Assembly: GCF_003259435.1 (NCBI RefSeq)
Contig: NZ_QLMA01000004.1
Coordinates: forward strand, 310,001 to 374,000
Reading direction: 5' to 3'
Length of the DNA: 64,000 nt
From: Chitinophaga dinghuensis
Lineage (GTDB): Bacteria; Bacteroidota; Bacteroidia; Chitinophagales; Chitinophagaceae
In this document: positions 24,387 through 33,725 of the stretch, piece after piece
Layout of the letters: each line of letters begins with the position of its first letter
Position numbering within the stretch: the stretch's first letter is position 1
Notes under the pieces: generated by a model
The model's database searches: none
What the model was told of the DNA's origin: nothing
Seen by the model: the letters and a program-made list of their open reading frames with translations, nothing else
Translations under genes and position numbers: made by a program

Positions 24387-25073
24387 TCACTGCAACGCAT
24401 ACACGACAATATTCACCCCAAACTTAGTATTATCCTCCGCCAAAAATCGCTTATTCCTAAAATCATAATCCCACTCACACCCATAGTCTTTATTACTATA
24501 CAGCACACCAATCCGCCCATTAACAGTAATCGCCTTCAGGTACTCATGCACCAAATCATCCCCCCAGCCATTTAACTCAAAGGAAGTATTCGGAGGCCCC
24601 TTCTCAAACTGAAAAAAGGAACGGTAAATAGGATGCGTATTAGGAATCTTCTTCATAGCCGCAGGCCCAAACAAAGCAGTCATCTGCGTTTCAAAAGATC
24701 GGGCAAACAGCCCGTCTATATCATGATTGCAGTCATCCACAAACACAAACCCGCCATGCTGTACATACTGCTTGAAATTCGCCGCCTCCTGCTTATCAAA
24801 TTGCACAAGCTTATGCCCACTCAGATAGCAAAACGGATATTGAAAAATCTCCGGACTACCGAGGTCTATCACCTTCTCCTGCATCGTAACAGGAATAGTG
24901 GTATACTCTATCAGCGAATTAAGAATATTGGAAGGCATACGCTGATCCGTATCCCAGTCGCCCGATTTATATCGCAGTCGTACGAATGTAAAAGTTTTTC
25001 CCTGCATGAATTTTGGCTTGTTGTATCCTGCAACCCGGAAGTTATCAAAATAAAAAGAGGAATCAAAAATCAT
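24387..25073 (-). CDS. DUF4159-family protein
   Basis: A 228-residue protein of the DUF4159 family, which has a glutamine-amidotransferase/beta-galactosidase-trimerisation-like fold. Visible family parts are FTFVRLRYKSGDWDTDQRMPSN, split as KSGDWDTD and LNSLIEYTTIPV, then YPFCYLSGHKLVQFDKQEAANF, HGGFVFVDDCNHDIDG, FARSFETQM and GRIGVLYSNKDYGCEWDYD. No signal peptide is seen in the chosen start, although most relatives are exported. It diverges from the MoxR operon across a 140-base gap, and DUF4159 genes are regular neighbours of MoxR/DUF58/BatA operons in Bacteroidota and Planctomycetes. The biochemical role is not known. Confidence 0.85.
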   Translation of the reverse strand: MIFDSSFYFDNFRVAGYNKPKFMQGKTFTFVRLRYKSGDWDTDQRMPSNILNSLIEYTTIPVTMQEKVIDLGSPEIFQYPFCYLSGHKLVQFDKQEAANFKQYVQHGGFVFVDDCNHDIDGLFARSFETQMTALFGPAAMKKIPNTHPIYRSFFQFEKGPPNTSFELNGWGDDLVHEYLKAITVNGRIGVLYSNKDYGCEWDYDFRNKRFLAEDNTKFGVNIVVYALQ

Positions 25074-25213
25074 TGCAGATTTCTATCTTATTAGAAAAAA
25101 ACAGAAGGTAATTGGTATGAACTGGTGCATTTAATGATGACCGGTTATTATTTTAAACCTATTGTTGTTACTTTAGTGTTCATACACAACCACTTTCTTC
25201 GCTAAACGATGGT

Positions 25214-26215
25214 ATGATGCTTAATGAGAAATTGTTGCAGGAACTGCTGCAAAAGCTTCCTGTTCTCCGACAGGAAATCAAAAAAGTAATTGTAGGTCAG
25301 GAAACAGTACTGGACGAGGTATTGGTAACAATGCTCGCCGGTGGTCACTGTTTACTGGAAGGTGTGCCCGGACTGGCCAAGACCTTGCTGGTTCGTACCC
25401 TCGCACAAGCCCTGGACCTGCCTTTCCGCCGTATTCAGTTCACCCCGGACCTGATGCCCACGGATATCATCGGCACGGAAGTCCTGGAAGAAGATCACAG
25501 CACAGGAAAACGATTCTTTAAATTCAATAAAGGACCTCTCTTTGCCAATCTCATCCTGGCAGATGAAATAAACCGTACGCCGCCCAAAACACAATCTGCT
25601 TTACTGGAAGCGATGCAGGAGTTTGAGGTTACCTACGCAGGACAAACCTACCCGCTGGATAAACCTTTCTTTATCCTCGCTACTCAAAATCCAATTGAGC
25701 AATCTGGTACCTATCCACTGCCGGAAGCGCAATTGGACAGGTTCCTCCTATATATCCGGATCGGTTATCCCGGAGAACAGGAGGAAACAGCAATCCTCGC
25801 AGGTACCACCGGTAGCCGTAAAACAAATGTGCAACCCGTCCTCAATGCCTCAGATATCATCCAGCTCCAGCAGCTGGTTCGTGATGTTGCCATCGATCCG
25901 GAATTGATCGGTTATGTAAGCCGGCTGGTAAGAGCCACCCGCCCTATGACCACACATGTCAATGAGGTGAAAGAATGGGTGAGATGGGGCGCCGGTCCCC
26001 GGGCCGGTCAGGCGCTGATCCTTACCGCTAAAGCTTTTGCCTTGCTCAATGGGCGCTTTGCCGTTACCATGGAGGATATCAAAGTGATGGCATTGCCTGT
26101 GCTCCGTCATCGGGTACTGATGAACTTCAAGGCGGAAGCCGAAGGCATTCTGCCAGATGATGTTACCAATATGCTGCTGCAAAAAATTTCCAGAACCGCA
26201 ACCGTGCTTTCTTAA
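25214..26215 (+). CDS. MoxR-family AAA+ ATPase
   Basis: Cytoplasmic AAA+ ATPase thought to act as a chaperone with DUF58/von Willebrand proteins. Walker A GVPGLAKT is at residues 50-57, Walker B LILADEIN at 113-120, followed by RTPPKTQSALLEAMQE, ATQNPIEQSGTYPLPEAQLDRF (the sensor 1 segment, given in part) and a C-terminal GAGPRAGQALILTAKA helix. The length of 333 residues is standard. It is the first gene of a + strand operon (MoxR, DUF58, BatA-like, DUF4175-like, membrane protein) with overlaps or gaps of at most 4 bases. The DUF58 start follows 4 bases after its stop. Confidence 0.95.
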   Translation: MMLNEKLLQELLQKLPVLRQEIKKVIVGQETVLDEVLVTMLAGGHCLLEGVPGLAKTLLVRTLAQALDLPFRRIQFTPDLMPTDIIGTEVLEEDHSTGKRFFKFNKGPLFANLILADEINRTPPKTQSALLEAMQEFEVTYAGQTYPLDKPFFILATQNPIEQSGTYPLPEAQLDRFLLYIRIGYPGEQEETAILAGTTGSRKTNVQPVLNASDIIQLQQLVRDVAIDPELIGYVSRLVRATRPMTTHVNEVKEWVRWGAGPRAGQALILTAKAFALLNGRFAVTMEDIKVMALPVLRHRVLMNFKAEAEGILPDDVTNMLLQKISRTATVLS

Positions 26216-26219
26216 CTTC

Positions 26220-27107
26220 ATGAGCAAACTCCTGACACCTAAGACCATTCTTGCTATCAAGGATCTGCCACTGGCAGCTAAAGCCATTGTAGATGGCTTC
26301 CTGACAGGTATGCATGCCAGCAGAATGAAAGGAGTGGGACTGGAATTCAGCCAGTACAGAAGCTATCAGCCAAGCGATGATCTGCGGTGGCTGGATTGGA
26401 AAATGTATGCGCGGTCCGACAGATACTATGTCCGTCAGTCGGAAATAGAAACCAGTATTGATATACAACTGATCGTAGATGGGAGTAACTCCATGCAGCA
26501 TACAGAAGACGGCGTTTCCAAAATGGACTATGCCCGCTATCTGGCGGCCGCATTGGGCTACCTGTCGCATTTGCAAGGAGATGCTACCGGCCTCGCAGTG
26601 ATGCAGTCGGCCGGAATGATATCGCTGACAGCCCGCAGAGAAGCGCAACATATGGCCCGCTTTTACTACCAGCTGGAACAATTGCAGCCAGGAGGACGAT
26701 TTGGCGAAGCACACCAACCACATCTGATGTTCTCCGGTCCGCATACCCGAAAGCTGATCATCTTTATCTCTGATTTCTATGAACAGCAGGAAGAAATGTT
26801 CAAATTACTGGAATCTATGGCGGCAATGGGCCACGAAGTACTGACCTTTCATCTGGCCGGCAACCACGAAATGCAGGCACAATTCGGTGGCTATCAGGCA
26901 GTGGAAGACCTGGAGACCGGAGAAATACTGCAACTGGATGGTAAGGTAGACACGGATACTTATGCAGCTGCCTGGCGGAATTTTACAACCCGCATCAGCA
27001 ACCGCCTAATGGAAAAACAAATCCACTATAAATTATTATCGCTACAGGAGCCCCTGGATACTGCCCTCCGGGATGTGCTGCTACAGCGTGCTAAAATGAG
27101 AAGATAA
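26220..27107 (+). CDS. DUF58 domain protein
   Basis: Partner of MoxR. The start at 26220 (MSKLLTPKTILAIKD) is used; upstream in-frame codons overlap the MoxR gene and read differently. The DUF58 core is clear: GLEFSQYRSYQPSDDLRWLDW (partial), KMYARSDRYYVRQSEIE, and a von Willebrand-like MIDAS segment QLIVDGSNSMQH, where Asp-x-Ser-x-Ser is read as DGSNS. A second acidic loop lies in FISDFYEQQEEMF. The length (295 aa) matches the short DUF58 proteins of Bacteroidota. The downstream gene begins with TTG two bases after its stop. Confidence 0.9.
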   Translation: MSKLLTPKTILAIKDLPLAAKAIVDGFLTGMHASRMKGVGLEFSQYRSYQPSDDLRWLDWKMYARSDRYYVRQSEIETSIDIQLIVDGSNSMQHTEDGVSKMDYARYLAAALGYLSHLQGDATGLAVMQSAGMISLTARREAQHMARFYYQLEQLQPGGRFGEAHQPHLMFSGPHTRKLIIFISDFYEQQEEMFKLLESMAAMGHEVLTFHLAGNHEMQAQFGGYQAVEDLETGEILQLDGKVDTDTYAAAWRNFTTRISNRLMEKQIHYKLLSLQEPLDTALRDVLLQRAKMRR

Positions 27108-27108
27108 C

Positions 27109-28437
27109 TTGCTACACCTGCTGCAACCCATATGGCTGTTGTTGACTGCCGGCATCGCGGTGCCGGTTATCCTGCATCTGTGGAATCGTAAGCCTGGCCG
27201 TATTCTTAAAATAGGAAGTATACAACTGCTGAAATCAGCTACGGTAAGGCATGCACGAAGTCTACGTATCTCTGAACTATTATTGCTCTTGCTACGTTGC
27301 CTGCTAATTATTCTGACAGCCTTACTGCTGGCGCATCCCCTGTGGGAAAATAATTTCAGCCGCGAACACAGAGGATGGATAATTTTGGAAGACGACGCCT
27401 ATCCGCACTTCAAAAAAACAATCGACTCCCTGGTGGAATCTGGTTGCGATATACATCGCTTTCATACCAACTTCCCCCGGGTGAATATACGACACCTGCC
27501 TTCCGGCGATACCAGCACCATCGGTTACTGGCAATTATTGAAGGAACTGGAAACCCTTGTCCCTGCTGATTTTCCGCTGCACGTATTTTCGCAAGCAACA
27601 TATAACAGATTTCAGGGAGACAAACCTTCCCTGCACCTCCGCATTAACTGGCAGGTATATACGAAAGATACCACGCTTACCTGGAATCACTACCGCTACA
27701 GTATTAGCCATGACAGCAGCCTTCAAATAAAAGGACATGCCAATGCCCACGGCATCTGGTACGCATCAGATCGTGTAGGCGTTAGCGATAGTAGCAACAC
27801 CACTGTGATCATTTATACCGATAAATACCAGCAAGACGCTGCTTTCCTGCTGGCAGGCCTCCAGGCAGTACAACAATATACGGGCAGTAACCTTCAAATA
27901 AAATCCGTCCGCAATTTGGCAGAAATAGATACCATGGCAAGCTGGATCTGCTGGTTGTCAGACAATCCTGTTCCTGCCATCAGGGGAGGAGCCCGGATAC
28001 TGAAATATGCTACTGGTAAAGAAGTGCCTACCGATGCAGTTTTGGGAGACATCAGACTCTTCAAACGCATTCCGTACTCGCAGCAAAACGATAGCATACT
28101 GCAAAGCGACAGCTACGGGTCTCCCGTAATAACTACTAACGGCAAAGTATACACGCTTTATACCCATTTGCACCCGGAATGGACCAACCTTACCTGGAAC
28201 GGCCACTTCCCGGAACTGCTCCTGGAGGCGCTGTTTCCTGTTCCTGATGCCGGCATCCACGATGTGCGGGCACTGGATGGAAAACAATTGCGAACTCCCG
28301 CGCCTACTTCAGGCAACACGTTTAAACCCGTTATCACCACGGATCTTAGTGATGCCTGTTGGATAATGTTATTCCTCATCTTTGCGCTGGAAAGATTCCT
28401 GGCCCTGCGCAGCAAAAAAGCACCGGCCAATGGATAA
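27109..28437 (+). CDS. BatA-like membrane protein (TTG start)
   Basis: Membrane protein with the BatA N-terminal module: HLLQPIWLLLTAGIAVPVIL, then HLWNRKPGRILKIGSIQLLK, and a second membrane helix in ISELLLLLLRCLLIILTALL. The middle is a periplasmic region, and one more helix ends the protein (ACWIMLFLIFALERFLALRS, residues ~415-434). The start is a TTG at 27109, two bases after the DUF58 stop; no ATG precedes the conserved first helix, so the TTG start is well supported. The stop overlaps the next gene by 8 bases. Together with MoxR and DUF58 it probably forms an envelope-maintenance complex, as for Bat operons. Confidence 0.85.
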   Translation: MLHLLQPIWLLLTAGIAVPVILHLWNRKPGRILKIGSIQLLKSATVRHARSLRISELLLLLLRCLLIILTALLLAHPLWENNFSREHRGWIILEDDAYPHFKKTIDSLVESGCDIHRFHTNFPRVNIRHLPSGDTSTIGYWQLLKELETLVPADFPLHVFSQATYNRFQGDKPSLHLRINWQVYTKDTTLTWNHYRYSISHDSSLQIKGHANAHGIWYASDRVGVSDSSNTTVIIYTDKYQQDAAFLLAGLQAVQQYTGSNLQIKSVRNLAEIDTMASWICWLSDNPVPAIRGGARILKYATGKEVPTDAVLGDIRLFKRIPYSQQNDSILQSDSYGSPVITTNGKVYTLYTHLHPEWTNLTWNGHFPELLLEALFPVPDAGIHDVRALDGKQLRTPAPTSGNTFKPVITTDLSDACWIMLFLIFALERFLALRSKKAPANG

Positions 28438-30538
28438 GCAAAGAGGAAGACAACGGATTGAAATGATCAGAGGGAGATGGATCTCCTTCCGCATCATGGC
28501 CATTGAATTACAATCGGCCACTGTGGCCTTAATAGGCTATTTCCTGTGGGGGATGCCCGGACTATGGGCCGGACTCGCATACATGCTCCTCTTTGGAGCC
28601 TACTTCCTTCGGAAACTACCTACTAAAGCAGAAGTAACCATCTGGCTGAACCAGGAATTCCCCGAATTGGAAGACAGTACTGGTATCCTGCTGAAACAAG
28701 AAGCAGACTGGAACCTACTGGAACAGTTGCAAGCTGCGAAAATTACACCGCGACTGGAACTACTAAAACTGCCGCTGTCATTCTACAAATCGGTCTGGTA
28801 TACTATCCTCTTTGGCATCATTGGAATAATCCTATGCGTAGTGATACAAATCAGAAGAGGTAATGATATCGTCAGTACAGCGCCCACTTTCCCTACAACG
28901 CTGACTGAAAAGGTGATTCCGGGTATTCAAAAAGTAAATATCACAATAGTTCCGCCGGCCTATACGGGATTGGCTACACGTAGTCAGGCATCCTTCCATA
29001 TCACGACGGAAGATAGTTCGGAAGTGCGCTGGGAAATACATACGCATGCTGTTCCGGGTAGCATTATCTTGCAATTCAGCGACAGTACGCAATTGCGCAT
29101 GATACCGGATAGTAGCGGTACCACCTGGCATGTGGCTAAACGCATCACCCATACTGGTTTTTATCAGGTGAAAATGGATAGTATCTTATCCGGCTTCTAT
29201 CAACTCCAGCTAATTCCTGATCAGCCGCCGCTGATCAAAGTAAGCAGCCCTGCCCCTAATACCACGATTGATTTTGGCCGTCCTCCATTGGTGAATATCC
29301 ACGCGCAGTTGTCGGATGATTATGGCCTGAAATCGGCCGCCATTGTGGCAACTATCGCCAGTGGAAGCGGAGAAGCAGTGAAATTCAAGGAGCAGCAATT
29401 TGCTTTCGATCAGGGCCTGCCCGATCATCCAAAACTGTTGAATGCCTCCAAAACATTGAACCTGGCCAATTTGGGCATGAAACCAAGAGATGAATTGTAT
29501 TTTCATATAGCCGTTACCGATACCCGACAGCAACAAACGCTCTCGGATGTTTATATCGTTACTTTGCCAGATACCGCTGCCTTGTTCAGTTTGGATGGGA
29601 TGGTAAATGCGGTGAATATTAAACCGGAATATTTCCGTAGTCAGCGACAAATCATCCTGGAAACAGAAGCGCTGATACATGATAAGGACAGTCTGGGTAC
29701 TACCCGTTTCAACAGCAAAAGCAATGAACTGGGTACTGATCAGAAACTACTCCGTTTACGCTACGGCAAATTCCTCGGTGAAGAATCTGAATCTAATGTG
29801 GGTGATCCCCGGGTGGAAGACCATGATCACGATCACGGCGACCATGACCATCAAACAGAGAATGGGGCCGATTTCGGCAACGCCGCCAAGATATTGGATG
29901 AGTTCACCGATAAACATGATAATGCAGAAGATGCCACTTTCTTCGATCCGGAAATTAAGAAACAACTGAAGGCTACCCTCACAGAAATGTGGAAGGCAGA
30001 ATTGCAATTACGTCTGTATAAGCCGCAGGAGGCCCTTCCATATGAGTATAAAGCATTACGGTTACTAAAAGATTTACAGCAAAAATCCAGGGCCTTTGTG
30101 CCTAAAACAGGTACCAAAACAACGCCGCTCAAACCAGAGAAAAGACTAACCGGTGAGCAGGATAAAATCAGTCCGGCTGTCATGAAACAAATCAGGGACT
30201 ATAATGATCCTGATGCCGTGATTCGTGCAGGCATTGCCGTATTAGACGGCCACGTGTCTCCCGAACAATTAACCAACAACAATAATGCTACTGTTTTACG
30301 CCAGTCGTTGGCCAGACTTACCACCGCAGCTTCCCGTGAGCCTGGTAAATACCTGAATGCAATGGCGGCCCTGCAACGTATTGTACAAGGGCAGTTCAAA
30401 CATACAGATCCGGTACTGGCGCAACAGGGATTGTGGAAACTCCTGTCGCCCGCTGTAATGCCGCAACCGGCACAGCAACAACCAGGATTGCTGCAGGATT
30501 ATTATTTCAGAAATATTAAAAAGACAGCCAACCCATGA
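28430..30538 (+). CDS. DUF4175-like large membrane protein of the MoxR operon
   Basis: A 702-residue protein beginning MDKQRGRQRIEMIRG at 28430, overlapping the BatA-like gene by 8 bases. Two membrane helices lie near residues 25-60 (ATVALIGYFLWGMPGLWAGL and the following segment) and one near 125-145 (VWYTILFGIIGIILCVVIQI). A large extracytoplasmic part follows with Ig-like strands (QKVNITIVPPAYTGLATRSQ) and long helices rich in Gln and Lys. A His/Asp cluster, EDHDHDHGDHDHQTEN, occurs near residue 470 and could bind metal. This layout matches the DUF4175 proteins that accompany MoxR/BatA genes in Bacteroidota. The family assignment is by layout; function unknown. Confidence 0.7.
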   Translation: MDKQRGRQRIEMIRGRWISFRIMAIELQSATVALIGYFLWGMPGLWAGLAYMLLFGAYFLRKLPTKAEVTIWLNQEFPELEDSTGILLKQEADWNLLEQLQAAKITPRLELLKLPLSFYKSVWYTILFGIIGIILCVVIQIRRGNDIVSTAPTFPTTLTEKVIPGIQKVNITIVPPAYTGLATRSQASFHITTEDSSEVRWEIHTHAVPGSIILQFSDSTQLRMIPDSSGTTWHVAKRITHTGFYQVKMDSILSGFYQLQLIPDQPPLIKVSSPAPNTTIDFGRPPLVNIHAQLSDDYGLKSAAIVATIASGSGEAVKFKEQQFAFDQGLPDHPKLLNASKTLNLANLGMKPRDELYFHIAVTDTRQQQTLSDVYIVTLPDTAALFSLDGMVNAVNIKPEYFRSQRQIILETEALIHDKDSLGTTRFNSKSNELGTDQKLLRLRYGKFLGEESESNVGDPRVEDHDHDHGDHDHQTENGADFGNAAKILDEFTDKHDNAEDATFFDPEIKKQLKATLTEMWKAELQLRLYKPQEALPYEYKALRLLKDLQQKSRAFVPKTGTKTTPLKPEKRLTGEQDKISPAVMKQIRDYNDPDAVIRAGIAVLDGHVSPEQLTNNNNATVLRQSLARLTTAASREPGKYLNAMAALQRIVQGQFKHTDPVLAQQGLWKLLSPAVMPQPAQQQPGLLQDYYFRNIKKTANP

Positions 30539-31923
30539 GCCAGTATCGTACATACATCATTGCCGCTGTAGGTGCTTTGCTACTGCTATGGTTACTCTGG
30601 CAGGAATACAGACGTACAAATAAACGTTTCCTTACGGGCCGCATACTGGTAAGTATACTGGCGGTGGTAAGTCTCGCAATGCTAGGAATATCCCTGCATT
30701 CAGCAGAAAAGGAGGAGGAGCAGACGCCTGTACCTCCAAGCGCAGCTATCGTTGCTCCACCGCGTTTCCTCGCTTGCAACTGGGAACGGCATCTGGGATA
30801 CTTACAGCCGGTACATTTTACAGGGCGTTATCATAATACAACGTCATCGACTATACGAATTCATCTGTCTTTTGCCGGAGAAACGCTGGATAGTATTACC
30901 ATTCCTGCAAGTAAGGATACTACTTTCCGACTGCAAACGGTTCCGCCATTTCTGGGAACAGGGCTGCTAAAAGTAATGGCTCTTGCAGGAAAAGATACCC
31001 TCAGTACCGCGCCTGTTCCTGTGGAAGTCGCTCCCGTACAACCTTTACGGGTACTCTTTGTAGCGGCTAGTCCGGATGTAGAAAACAGGTTTCTGGCCGA
31101 CTGGCTCTCCAGTCAGGGAATGGCGGTAGCCATGCGCAGCCAGGTGGCCGCCAGGCAATATAGTACCCGCTTTGATAATATGAGCAATGTGTCACTGGAT
31201 GCGTTGACAACAGGCTTGCTGGATAAATTTGATGTAGTAGTGGCCGACAGGCAGGCCCTTACAGCCACAGAGAAGGCCACGCTGACGGAGTATATGCAGC
31301 ATCATGATATCGGGCTGTTATTACATCCCGATAGTAACACAGTGGTGCCGCAAATCGCAGGAGAAGTGCTGTTAAAAGATAGTATGGGTAAACCTTCGGC
31401 AGTGATGCACCACCGGAGTATGGGAAAAGTACTGGAGTGGGGGAACAACAGTACCTATACCTGGCAGCTCAGCGGCGATTCCATGCGTTACCGCCGGTTC
31501 TGGAGTACCTTGCTCAGTGCTGCTGCCCGAAGTATGGAGCCTAAGACTACCATCACGCTTGCCCCCGCTTTTGCGGCTGTGAATAATGAAGTGACTATTA
31601 CTTTAAGAAATACAGGACCATTATTGGATACAGTAGTAAATGTAGGGGAGACACGCTTGCCGCTGGCCCAACATCCTTTACTCCCGGCCGAATGGCGAAC
31701 TACCTGGTGGCCAGGGAAAAATGGATGGCAGCTGTTGAAATACCAAAACATCGCCATAAACGAATACATTTTCGGGCCGGATGAATGGCCGGAATTACAA
31801 CGTAAACGCTCTGTGGTGGCAGATAAGGCCGCAGAGTCGTCACTTGCCGCTCCTGCCTCCTGGTGGTGGGCAATAGCTTTTCTGGCAGCCTGTATTATCC
31901 TTTGGATAGAAAAGAAATTGTGA
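30535..31923 (+). CDS. Membrane protein with glutamine-amidotransferase-like domain, last gene of the MoxR operon
   Basis: A 462-residue protein whose ATG overlaps the preceding stop (ATGA, 30535-30538). Two N-terminal helices (YIIAAVGALLLLWLLW and LVSILAVVSLAMLGIS) and one at the C-terminus (WWWAIAFLAACIILW) frame an extracytoplasmic part. The part from about residue 175 (LRVLFVAASPDVENRFLADW, FDVVVADRQALTATEKATL, HDIGLLLHPDS) looks like the class I amidotransferase-like domain found in BatA-type and YfaA-like proteins; no catalytic Cys is visible. It closes the operon, and 158 bases separate it from the first TldD gene. Likely a structural partner in the MoxR/Bat complex. Confidence 0.65.
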   Translation: MSQYRTYIIAAVGALLLLWLLWQEYRRTNKRFLTGRILVSILAVVSLAMLGISLHSAEKEEEQTPVPPSAAIVAPPRFLACNWERHLGYLQPVHFTGRYHNTTSSTIRIHLSFAGETLDSITIPASKDTTFRLQTVPPFLGTGLLKVMALAGKDTLSTAPVPVEVAPVQPLRVLFVAASPDVENRFLADWLSSQGMAVAMRSQVAARQYSTRFDNMSNVSLDALTTGLLDKFDVVVADRQALTATEKATLTEYMQHHDIGLLLHPDSNTVVPQIAGEVLLKDSMGKPSAVMHHRSMGKVLEWGNNSTYTWQLSGDSMRYRRFWSTLLSAAARSMEPKTTITLAPAFAAVNNEVTITLRNTGPLLDTVVNVGETRLPLAQHPLLPAEWRTTWWPGKNGWQLLKYQNIAINEYIFGPDEWPELQRKRSVVADKAAESSLAAPASWWWAIAFLAACIILWIEKKL

Positions 31924-32081
31924 TCAACGGTTATAAAAAACAGATAAAAAAAATTAGCTTAGGCGACGATAGAAATATATAGGTTTTTGTATTGCATGAG
32001 TAATCACACACAGGTGTTATGTCTGGTGGTACAGGCCTGTGAACCAACGAAATCTAAATCTAACCAAATCAACAGAACCGC

Positions 32082-33716
32082 TTGAAACGTAAAGACTTTA
32101 TCCAGCTCTCTGCTATGGGACTGGGTGCCCTCGCCCTGCCGAAGTTCGCTTTCGGCAATCCTGTTGATCCATCACGTTTTTTGAATGATGGAATCGATGT
32201 GAAAGTAAAGAAACAGCTGGCCGATGTTGCGCTGAATGCAGCCAAAGCGAAAGGCGCCACCTATGCGGATGTACGCATCGGCAGGTACCTGAACCAGTTT
32301 GTCACTACCCGCGAAACGCGCGTGCAGAACATTGCCAACACAGAATCTTTCGGTGTAGGCATACGCGTCATCGCGAATGGTTGCTGGGGCTTTGCCGCTA
32401 CCAACAACGTGACAAAAGAAGAAGTAGCTAAAGCCGCAGAACGCGCCGTAGCCGTAGCGAAAGCTAACAGCAAGGTAAAAGCAGAACCAGTACAACTCGC
32501 TCCCCAACAGGGTTATGGCGAAGTTAGCTGGAAAACGCCTATCGAAATTAATACCTTTACCGTTCCGGTAAAAGATAAGGTAGACCTGCTGCTCTCTGTC
32601 AATGATGCTGCCCTCAAAGGAGGCGTTAACTTCGTGAACTCCGCCATCCTGGCCATCAATGAACAGAAATATTTCGCGTCTACAGATGGTTCGTATATCG
32701 ATCAGGATATACACCGCCTGTTCCCGACTTTCAACGTTACCAAAATAGATCGCGCCAGCGGTAAATTCGAAACCCGTAAATCCCTCGGTAACCCTGTGGG
32801 AATGGGCTATGAATACCTCTCCGCAAGACCCCAGGATAAAGTAACGGGGATCATTACACGTTACCGCGACAGATACGATATGCTGGAAGATGTCAGGAAT
32901 GCAGCGATCGATGTAGAACAAAAACTGAAAGCGCCCTCCGTGCAACCAGGTAAATATGATCTCATCCTCGATCCTTCACATCTCTGGCTGACCATCCACG
33001 AATCTGTGGCGCACCCTACAGAACTGGACCGCGTACTGGGCTATGAAGCCAACTATGCAGGTACCAGCTTCCTGACGCTGGACAAATGGAAATCCGGCAA
33101 ATTCAATTTCGGTAGTAAACTGGTCAACGTAGTAGCCGATAAACTGCAACCTGGCTCCCTCGGCGCCGTAGGTTATGACGATGAAGGCGTACAATGCGGT
33201 CAGTGGGATCTCATCAAAGATGGCGTACTGGTAAATTATCAGGCCATCCGCGATCAGGCACATATCATCGGACTGAAACACTCACAAGGATGCTGCTACG
33301 CACAAAGCTGGGCAGACGTTCAGTTCCAGCGTATGCCGAACGTTTCCCTCCAGCCAGGTAAAGATCCCCTGAGCGTGGATGATATGATCAAAAATGTAGA
33401 AAAAGGTATCTACATCATCGGCGACGGCTCCTTCAGTATCGACCAGCAACGTTATAACTTCCAGTTCGGCGGACAAGTATTCTACGAGATCAAAAACGGT
33501 AAAATCGCCGGTATGATCAAAGACGTAGCCTACCAGGCCAATACCCAGGAATTCTGGAACAGTTGCGCCGCTATCGCAGATAAAAGCGATTACAGACTGG
33601 GTGGCGCGTTCAACGATGGTAAAGGACAACCAGGACAATCCAACGCGGTTTCCCACGGTAGTTCCACCACCCGATTCAATGGCGTAAATGTTATTAACAC
33701 TGCACGAAAAATCTAA
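32082..33716 (+). CDS. TldD-family metallopeptidase homologue with Tat-like signal (copy 1, TTG start)
   Basis: TldD homologue of 544 residues. TldD forms a heterodimer with TldE/PmbA and degrades unfolded peptides. The N-terminus KRKDFIQLSAMGLGALALP looks like a twin-arginine signal with Lys for the first Arg; the start is TTG. The metal motif is HESVAH (His306, Glu307, His311), where most TldDs have Gly before the last His. The position of the third ligand, Cys in the usual GTCGKxGQ, reads FNDGKGQ here, giving Asp512. The rest is normal: RYLNQFVTTRE, FGVGIRVIANGCWGFAAT, GSFSIDQQRYNFQFGG. Its TldE partner follows 9 bases on, and both are repeated downstream. Confidence 0.85.
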   Translation: MKRKDFIQLSAMGLGALALPKFAFGNPVDPSRFLNDGIDVKVKKQLADVALNAAKAKGATYADVRIGRYLNQFVTTRETRVQNIANTESFGVGIRVIANGCWGFAATNNVTKEEVAKAAERAVAVAKANSKVKAEPVQLAPQQGYGEVSWKTPIEINTFTVPVKDKVDLLLSVNDAALKGGVNFVNSAILAINEQKYFASTDGSYIDQDIHRLFPTFNVTKIDRASGKFETRKSLGNPVGMGYEYLSARPQDKVTGIITRYRDRYDMLEDVRNAAIDVEQKLKAPSVQPGKYDLILDPSHLWLTIHESVAHPTELDRVLGYEANYAGTSFLTLDKWKSGKFNFGSKLVNVVADKLQPGSLGAVGYDDEGVQCGQWDLIKDGVLVNYQAIRDQAHIIGLKHSQGCCYAQSWADVQFQRMPNVSLQPGKDPLSVDDMIKNVEKGIYIIGDGSFSIDQQRYNFQFGGQVFYEIKNGKIAGMIKDVAYQANTQEFWNSCAAIADKSDYRLGGAFNDGKGQPGQSNAVSHGSSTTRFNGVNVINTARKI

Positions 33717-33725
33717 CGGACAACA

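Noticed and set aside
24068..24468. Repeat-encoded proteins on either strand of the 78-bp tandem repeat
   Set aside because: Both strands are open because the unit is a multiple of three; neither has a plausible start or signal, and the + frame runs into the DUF4159 gene.
13527..25214. A MoxR-DUF4132 conflict-type system
   Set aside because: DUF4132 genes can occur beside MoxR genes, but here they are 10 kb apart on opposite strands with unrelated loci between.
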